Assembly: GCA_950106755.1 (NCBI GenBank)
Contig: CATNNA010000003.1
Span: 1,713,001 to 1,777,000, forward strand
DNA from: Climacium dendroides
Taxonomy: Eukaryota > Streptophyta > Bryopsida > Hypnales > Climaciaceae
Direction: 5' to 3'
Length of the DNA: 64,000 nt
Positions 57,131-64,000 of the stretch are shown here, in pieces. A model generated the notes under the pieces. The model saw nothing but the letters and a program-made list of their open reading frames with translations. It had not been told where the DNA came from and searched no databases. A program made the translations under genes and the position numbers. Numbering within the stretch: the stretch's first letter is position 1; each line of letters begins with the position of its first letter.

Positions 57131-59400
57131 AGTGACGCACATATTTCTGTTAACCTACACTCTTAAAATTGTCTGTACTTTGTAGTACCAATGTCATGAA
57201 AATCAATCAAGGCCAATTTAAATGGGCCCAACAAATTTGTCCACAAGTTCTAAATTTTTTTTGGTTGTGGGTTTGGTCAATGCATGTGTGGAAAAAAATT
57301 AAATTAGTGACCCACATGTTTTTTTAAACCTAAACTCTTAAAATTGACTGTACTTTGTAGTACCAATGTCATGAAATTCAATCAAGGTCAATTATTTTAA
57401 ATGGGCCCAACAAATTTGTCCACAAGTTCTAAATTTTTTTGGGTTGTGGGTTTGGTCAATGCATGCGTGGAAAAAAATGAATTAGTGACCCACATGTTTT
57501 TTTAAACCTAAACTCTTAAAATTGACTGTACTTTGTAGTACCAATGTCATGAAATTCAATCAAGGTCAATTATTTTAAATGGGCCCAACAAATTTGTCCA
57601 CAAGTTCTAAATTTTTTTTGGTTGTGGGTTTGGTCAATGCATGTGTGGAAAAAAATGAATCGAAGACCCACATGTTTTTTTAAACCTAAACTCTTAAAAT
57701 TGATTGTACTTTGTAGTACCAATGTCATGAAATTCAATCAAGGCCAATTATTTTAAATGGGCCCAACAAATTTGTCCACAAGTTCTAAATTTGTTTTGGA
57801 TGTGGATTTGGTCAATGCATTTGGAAAAACATTACATACTACTAACCATGATCATTAAGTAGATTTACTTTGACCTCAACAATATTTAGTAAACATTTGT
57901 TTGGTACAATGTCACTATATTCATAGTACACTATGAATATCATCACTAGTACCTTGAATTTCAATGCTTGATTGTGAAGTGTGTTAAGATATTTACTGTG
58001 AAGCGTTATTCGCTTAATGGGAGTTTGTAGTGATCTTAAATTGTAATTATGGGTACCAACATCGTAATGATTGAGGCTATTAAATTGAATTCATGATGAA
58101 GCGTTATTTATTGTAAGTGATTTGTGGTGACACTACATCATAATTATGACTCTCAACATCATAATTATTAATAAGGCTACTACTAAGTACATTCATTATA
58201 CTCTGGTTGAAACAATTTCAATCTATTATAATGAATGTCACATGAAACTAGAAATTGTTAAATATGATGATGTATAGTTCAAGTGATTTAGAACTTGTGG
58301 ACAATTTTATTGAGCCCATCTAAATTGGCCTTGATTGAATTTCATGATGTCGGTACTACAAAGTACAGTCAATTTTAAGAGTTTAGGTTTAAAAAAACAT
58401 GTGGGTCACTAATTTAATTTTTTTCACACATGCATTGACCAAACCTACAACCAAAAAAAATTTAGAACTTGTGGACAAATTTGTTGGGCCCATTTAAAAT
58501 AATTGGCCTTGATTGAATTTCATGACATTGGTACTACAAAGTACAGTCAATTTTAAGAGTTTAGGTTTAAAAAAATATGTGGGTCACCGATTCATTTTTT
58601 TCCACGCATGCATTGACCAAACCCACAACCCAAAAAAATTTAGAACTTGTGGACAAATTTGTTGGGCCCATTTAAAATAATTGACCTTGATTGAATTTCA
58701 TGACATTGGTACTACAAAGTACAGTCAATTTTAAGAGTTTAGGTTTAAAAAAACATGTGGGTCACTAATTTAATTTTTTTCCACACATGCATTGACCAAA
58801 CCCACAACCAAAAAAAATTTAGAACTTGTGGACAAATTTGTTGGGCCCATTTAAATTGGCCTTGATTGATTTTCATGACATTAGTACTACAAAGTACAGT
58901 CAATTTTAACAGTTTAGGTTCAAAAAAACATGTGGGTCACTAATTTAATTTTTTTCACACATGCATTGACCAAACCCACAACCAAAAAAAATTTGAAACT
59001 TGTGGACAAATTTGTTGGGCCCATTTAAATTGGCCTTGATTGAATTTCATGACATTGGTACTACAAAGTACAGTCAATTTTAAGAGTTTAGGTTTAAAAA
59101 AGCATGTGGGTCTCCGATTCATTTTTTTCCACACATGCATTGACCAAATCCACAATAAAAAAAAATTTAGAACTTGTGGACAAATTTGTTGGGTCCATTT
59201 AAAATAATTGGCCTTGATTGAATTTCATGACATTGGTACTACAAAGTACAGTCAATTTTAAGAGTTTAGGTTCAAAAAAACATGTGGGTCACCGATTCAT
59301 TTTTTTCCACACATGCATTGACCAAACCCACAACCAAAAAATTTTTAGAACGTGTGGACAAAGTTTTTGAACCCATGTAAATATACCTTGATTGAATTTC
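57130..59400. repeat. Foldback structure: two inverted arrays of 175-bp units (C)
   Basis: Four units on the gene side (markers near 57190, 57365, 57543 and 57721) and seven on the far side (near 58338, 58519, 58697, 58871, 59046, 59224 and 59396), around a spacer. Period 172-180 bp. The far-side array has four more units than the matching array in A, accounting for most of the length difference between A and C. Confidence 0.8.
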
Positions 59401-59866
59401 ATGACATTGTACCTACCAAAAAGTAAAGTTAATTCTAGGAGTTTTGTTTTAATAAAACATGCAGGTCACCAATTTATGTTAGTAATGTTTGTAAATGCCC
59501 TAGGCACTAGAATGTGGTGTTTGCAGAACTTTGAAGTCAAGCAAAACTTAACGAAGTTGCTATTTTCAGTAGTTTAATATTTCCAAAAAAACTTTGTGAA
59601 GTCTAGTTTTAGCATCAAACATCTATAGAGTACATTTTAAACAACTATAGAGTAGATTTTAAGAAGCCATATGTTCATTGGGGTTATACATGTTAGGCTT
59701 TGTAACCTCAAATATCTTTGGTCACCAGTTTTTTAGATTTGACTTCTAAAAAGAGGGTTGAAATTTTTTTGCAGTTTGAACACCTTCATGGTCAAACATT
59801 ATAATCTTTCACTGTATAAGTGATATTGTTGTCTTTTCTTTTCCTATGAGATCTCTAATATGTCAA

Positions 59867-59871
59867 GTTTG
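59867..59871. repeat. Target-site duplication, left copy (GTTTG)
   Basis: GTTTG precedes the LTR. The uninterrupted site is visible in A as the complement of TTCAAACTTGACAT (near 29676), which contains the pentamer once. Confidence 0.85.
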
Positions 59872-62800
59872 TGTAGGAATCCGGAATCCGGAAACGGATC
59901 AATAATGCAAGAAATAGGTGCAAAAAATAGAAAAGAATAAAAGAAATTATAGTTAGAGTGTGATTTTTGGACCAGATAACTTGAATTAGGAAATAAGCGT
60001 TCCGGCACCACCCGTAACCGGAACTTATCCGGATCCGGAATCCAGACTCATCCGGAACACAGGAACCTACCGTATAGGTCCCGTAGCTACGGAAGTAGGA
60101 TACCGTTGAGACAACGGACCTGTAGCCGTTGTCCTTCAGACCGTAGAGAGACAGTTTAGTACTTAAGCCATCTTCCTAGGGTTTCCTCTTCAGTTTTCTG
60201 TTCTGTGTACCCGAGACTGTTTGTGTGAGTAGTTGAGAGAAAGAGTGGTAAGTTAGCGACTGAGGTAGAACTACTTTCCCTTCGTTCTCACTTAGATCTT
60301 ATGGCATCCGGACCAGTACGGAAGATAGCGGTATCTGCCCGGGTTATCTCTCCGGCCATTCCGGATAGCCCGGAACTACACAAACAGTTAGAGGAGGACT
60401 TGACTAGGTTAGGATGTGTCGGTTTACTACACCGACCGTGGAATCTCAAGAGTGAGGAGATGATTCAAGAGCTACTTCATGGTGTTCCGAATCAGTATGA
60501 GCTTACTTTGAGAGGACGACCAGTCGCGTGGACCGAGGACATTTGGGCGGATGTTTATCAGTTCCGGAAGAGTGGGAACGGTTTAGCATTGAGGACGGAC
60601 CGTTTTGTAGCCGGGAAGTTCATTGGGACTGCAAACCCTAAGGACGGATTTGCTATCAGCGAGTGTAAGGACGAGAGACATAGGCGGATCCTAGAGTTTC
60701 TGATTCCGATATTATATCCGGAAAAGCCAATGCGGGTTACCATTATGGTGGCCAATACTATCTTTGGGGCTATGGAGAACCGAATAGTGCACTGGGGTAG
60801 GGTCATAGCCGGGATAGTGGCTAAATTAGCGGATCACGTGACACGAGCTAAGGCGAGTCCAGTTAGCACGTATTTGTTTCATCTGTACTATCAACAAGAA
60901 CTTTTGAGTGCGGCGGAAATAATTCAATATGACACCGGAAAGACGCTCCTGTCATACGGACTTTCCGGGGAGGAAGCGGAAGATCCGGTCGAGTCTGAAC
61001 CGGAGGAACTTCCCGAGGAACGTCTGACCGACCCAAGGACCAAGAAGAGGAAGTCAACCGATCCGGGGTCGAGAATTAAGCCACCGACAATGGAGAGGGG
61101 GGAGTCCAGCAAGGGACCTGAGATGGAAACAGAATCCGCATTTTTCAATGCGGGGCTCGAGTGGATACGTGAAGCCAAGGTACTTCACGACGGATTGTCG
61201 GATTTGGTGATAGATACCGCGGAAGTATTGAAGGTGGATCCGGATCAGATCGTGGAAGCTGTCAAGCGACTGCCCAAACCGGAGGATCTGAAGAAGAGGG
61301 ATGAGCGGATCCAAGAATTGGAGGCGGAACGGAACCTACTCCAGGCCCGGGTGAATTGGGCGGAAGGAGAAATGGTAGTTGCGAAGGAGAAAGAGAAGGA
61401 GGTTCTCGCGCTGGTCAAGAATCTAACCGGGGCAGTCAACATCAAAGCCGACATCATCACGAAAGCTGCCTTGTTTGACTCAAAGATGATATCAGAAGGC
61501 CACATTACCGGAACCAAGGTAGTTACCATCCTCATAGACTTCACCGCGAGAATAGAGCGAGTTTTCAAGGAGATCCAGAAGTTGCTAGCGGCCATCGACC
61601 CAAACCATGCGATGGATTTCTCCACCTTTCCGGAACTTCCTTTTGTCGCAGGTACCCCAGGGAAGCCAGTGGCGGATCAGGCAACCCGGATGGAGGGCCT
61701 GAGGGGGATACTCACACCAGCCGAGCCTTCCGCCAGTAAGATACGGATGACGGAGTTGAATCTGAGGCCAGCCTCGGAACCGGAACTAGAGTCTAGTGCG
61801 AAAACGGTTCCGGTGCCATCTAAGTTCTCAACTCCGGAAGTTCCCAAGGCACAAACAATGCCAAATTTGATGACCGGATCATTCAAGGTTCCGGGACAGC
61901 AGGTTAGGGGAGATTTCATCAACCGGATCGGTGGGATGACCAATCCGGCTTGGACTAATCCGAAAGGATTTGTGCACATGCAAGAGACCACGCCGGAGAA
62001 AGGAAGCGAACCCGCAACATTGGAGGATACAACACCAGAGAAGGAGAAGGAAGTCCAAGTTATTGAAGATTCTGACGAGGAGAGTGCCCACTCCACTTCC
62101 GGAACCGAAGGCGACAGTGATCCGTCTCCAGCAACGCGCCATATCCAGACTCGGGCCACAGCAAAAACTACGCCAGCCAAGAACACAAAGGGGACGCCTA
62201 CCAGCTAAGCGGGGAGTCGTTCAAAGAAAGGACGGAAGCCAAGACATTAGGATTGGTAGGAGAAGAAGTATAGGATCCGGAATGGGGTTCCGAGCTTGGA
62301 CCCGGTTTCCGAAATTTTAGGTGGATAGTAAGGAAATCCGGTTATCTCGGATGGTTGTTAGCAATCTTTCCGGATATTTCGGGAGGTTCAGGGATTGGTG
62401 GCCTGGATTTCCGAGTTTCCTTTTCAGGCTTTTAGGAGTTGACTTTGGGTTTTTGTGTTAGTATTTTAAGGGCAGGCAAGTTAGTTGTCTGCCATTCCAT
62501 CCTACTCCATTCGATCTTAGTGCTTTCACGTATGTATTACAATTTTCTTTTCTTAATCTAAGTTAGCCAGTGTGCTTCTAGCTGCACTTTGCTTAGACGG
62601 AATCTCTGGCTCAGTGTATGCATGTATGTTTGTATCCTTGTACTGGAGAAAGAGAAGGGAGGGAGAGGAGGAATCCGGATCTTGAGCCACGGATCTCTTG
62701 GTATTGAGTTGAGTGGGAGGAATGCGAACTGAGTAAGGGAGTGTAAGTGTGACGTGCTTTTAAATTGCTGGAACGGCAATCCGGGTAGGAAGGTAGAGGG

Positions 62801-63426
62801 CCTTGCGAGTCCAGAACCAGGAGGGTTGTGTGTAGAGATAAACAACCGCCAAAGGAAAGGAACTCCCGCTACTCCGGAAAGTCTACCAACCTCCCCTTTG
62901 GTACATTGTCTTCTCCTTGAGATTCTATTCCTTTGGGTCTATAAGTTCTGATCCGTCGTTGTAGTAAGAGAGGTGTGAAAAGTGCTCTGTGTGACCTGAT
63001 TCCGGATCGGCCAATCCGGAAACTGTGAGAGAATACTCCTCCCTCCTCCTACAACTGTGTTGTCTTGGGTGTGTTGTTTAGTAGATTTAGAGTACAGAGA
63101 GGATAATTGTACAAGTGGTGAGTCCCCACCCCTTTCTAGATCAAGGGCAGACCCTCTGAGGGTAAAACAGAGGCAACAAAAATTAGTGGCAGAAGAGAGA
63201 CAGAACTCAGATTCGGGTGTGTCCGGATCCGGAACGGAATCCGGAATGTACTAAGTTTCCGGAACGAGATAGGGTAAGTGAAATAAGGGAGATTAAGTGA
63301 GTAGTCACAATCCGGATACTTCTAATTCAATCGGTATCATACTAGAGTTCCCTGGAACGATAATTCGTGTCATCTTGCAACCATTTGTCATTGTAAGGAT
63401 ACTTACGGCTAACTGCGCGTACGACA
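59872..63426 (+). mobile_element. Solo LTR (3.56 kb) carrying a nearly intact ORF
   Basis: Begins TGTAGGAATCCGG and ends GCGCGTACGACA, with GTTTG duplicated on both sides. Removing the insert and one pentamer restores the sequence of A. The ends do not form inverted repeats beyond TGT/ACA, there is no second LTR and no pol. The 3' end aligns with the LTR end next to the primer-binding site at 41507-41524. It inserted after A and C separated, because A lacks it. A 430-bp leader precedes the ORF and about 1.2 kb follows it. Confidence 0.85.
60301..62208 (+). CDS. LTR-encoded protein of unknown function (635 residues)
   Basis: ATG at 60301 and open to TAA at 62206-62208. I do not recognise the family. 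Visible order: N-terminal helical domain, residues about 20-200 (LGCVGLLHRPW, NQYELTLRGRP, ANPKDGFAI, MVANTIFGAMENR); acidic linker 222-245; basic TKKRKS about 247-252, a possible nuclear signal; conserved LEWIREAKVLHDGL about 286-299; probable coiled coil 333-375; EGHITGTKVVTILIDFTARIE; then a Ser/Thr/Pro/Glu-rich tail. No protease, polymerase, integrase or zinc-knuckle motif is seen. The copy at 16584-18519 continues 14 residues past this stop into a basic tail, so the TAA is probably derived. The high GC and frequent CCGGA codon pairs set it apart from its surroundings. It could be an accessory protein or a captured gene. Confidence 0.75.
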   Translation: MASGPVRKIAVSARVISPAIPDSPELHKQLEEDLTRLGCVGLLHRPWNLKSEEMIQELLHGVPNQYELTLRGRPVAWTEDIWADVYQFRKSGNGLALRTDRFVAGKFIGTANPKDGFAISECKDERHRRILEFLIPILYPEKPMRVTIMVANTIFGAMENRIVHWGRVIAGIVAKLADHVTRAKASPVSTYLFHLYYQQELLSAAEIIQYDTGKTLLSYGLSGEEAEDPVESEPEELPEERLTDPRTKKRKSTDPGSRIKPPTMERGESSKGPEMETESAFFNAGLEWIREAKVLHDGLSDLVIDTAEVLKVDPDQIVEAVKRLPKPEDLKKRDERIQELEAERNLLQARVNWAEGEMVVAKEKEKEVLALVKNLTGAVNIKADIITKAALFDSKMISEGHITGTKVVTILIDFTARIERVFKEIQKLLAAIDPNHAMDFSTFPELPFVAGTPGKPVADQATRMEGLRGILTPAEPSASKIRMTELNLRPASEPELESSAKTVPVPSKFSTPEVPKAQTMPNLMTGSFKVPGQQVRGDFINRIGGMTNPAWTNPKGFVHMQETTPEKGSEPATLEDTTPEKEKEVQVIEDSDEESAHSTSGTEGDSDPSPATRHIQTRATAKTTPAKNTKGTPTS

Positions 63427-63431
63427 GTTTG
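63427..63431. repeat. Target-site duplication, right copy (GTTTG)
   Basis: Exact match to 59867-59871, directly after the LTR end ACGACA. Confidence 0.85.
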
Positions 63432-64000
63432 AATTAGTATGGTTAAAATTTAACAAAAATTGAAACAACTTATGGAAATGTTGGCATTTTGTTCAATTTC
63501 AAAAAAATTCCAAGTTATTCAAAATAGTCCTTAGCCTTTGTATCTCCGTCGATTCTAATTGATATTGATATCCATCTATGTGCATACCATGTCCACTTAC
63601 CTTCCATTCAAAGATACTTGTGAGACACCCTTTCAATCTCGGATCCGAGTATAGGCCCTGGGTATACGATGTACAAGTATCAATTGTGAGACACCCTTTC
63701 AATCTCGGATCCAAGTTTAGGCCCAGGGTATCAAACAGATCAAGGGCGGGTATCAAACTAATCAGGGGCCAGGGGAGGTTGGTTGTCATCTAGGGTTTGG
63801 CGCTTCTGCTTCTGCATCGCATTTTGGTTTTCTGTAGTTTTTGGTTTCGCCTCGTTTTTGCAAGCCATTTCGTTTTTGCTTTGTTTGTTGTCGTGCGCTT
63901 CATCCTTCTTCATCGGCGCTACTTCTGTGGCAATTCTTCTATGGCGCTTCTTTCTTCTCTAGTGGCAACTCTTCCTTCTTCAGTGGCGCTTCTTGTTGTT

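Larger units (their letters stand above)
50838..64000 (-). mobile_element. Element C: inverted near-identical copy of A
   Basis: From GAACACAATATTCAATATTTTG at about 50840 to the window end it is the reverse complement of A (37995 back to about 29110), with longer arrays and one solo LTR inserted. The DUF7869 ORFs of A and C differ at about ten residues by my count. It continues beyond the window. Its inner end cuts the relic D gene. Confidence 0.8.

Noticed and set aside
61054..62186. Minus-strand frames opposite the LTR ORF
   Set aside because: Shadows of the sense ORF. The sense frame is the one kept in all copies.
59872..63426. DNA transposon or SINE/LINE
   Set aside because: No inverted repeats beyond TGT/ACA, no poly-A tail, 5-bp duplications, and alignment of its end with an LTR end next to a primer-binding site.

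Overview
The window looks like nuclear DNA from a land plant. The one host-type gene is a plant ABCG half-transporter. The repeats are plant-type LTR retrotransposons (TG...CA ends, 5-bp target duplications, a primer-binding site of the Asp-tRNA type), and coding relics are interrupted by spliceosomal introns. Abundant genes of the DUF7869 type and the compact ABCG gene suggest a non-seed plant (bryophyte, lycophyte or fern), but I cannot name the species. Almost everything apart from the ABCG gene is mobile DNA, much of it nested.

Layout. 1-7.2 kb: decayed DUF7869 gene (549-2547) and an unidentified decayed gene (4165-6858). 8.3-10.8 kb: ABCG transporter, minus strand, two exons. 12.1-13.0 kb: relic of a second DUF7869 lineage. 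13.85-19.84 kb: an old LTR with a younger solo LTR nested in it (15414-18950, duplication CTTGC). 20.26-20.64 kb: tandem hairpins. 20.8-27.2 kb: a six-exon decayed gene, minus strand, with a ParB/DGQHR-like domain, a coiled coil and an FCP1/HAD phosphatase-like domain. 28.1-38.0 kb: element A with a DUF7869 gene. 38.0-48.07 kb: truncated copy B, interrupted by a retrotransposon fragment (LTR, primer-binding site, start of gag). 48.76-50.84 kb: another DUF7869 relic. 50.84-64.0 kb: element C, a nearly identical inverted copy of A, carrying a solo LTR (59872-63426, duplication GTTTG).

Two systems stand out. First, the LTRs are unusually long (3.36-3.56 kb) and each holds a sense-strand ORF of about 640 residues. 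It is recognisable in two diverged LTR families, and one copy is nearly intact, so solo LTRs are spreading a protein-coding sequence. Second, a GC-rich palindrome (consensus TCAGCGCGAGTCGCGCTGA) is clustered in the 5' leaders of two unrelated genes, the DUF7869 gene and the ParB-like/FCP1-like gene. It also lies in four of the five introns of the latter and in none of its exons. The two genes lie back to back (minus and plus), so they may be the two halves of one large element with dispersed binding sites or RNA hairpins.

Coordinates, splice sites and repeat boundaries were read by hand; no similarity search was possible. Family names rest on motif recognition.
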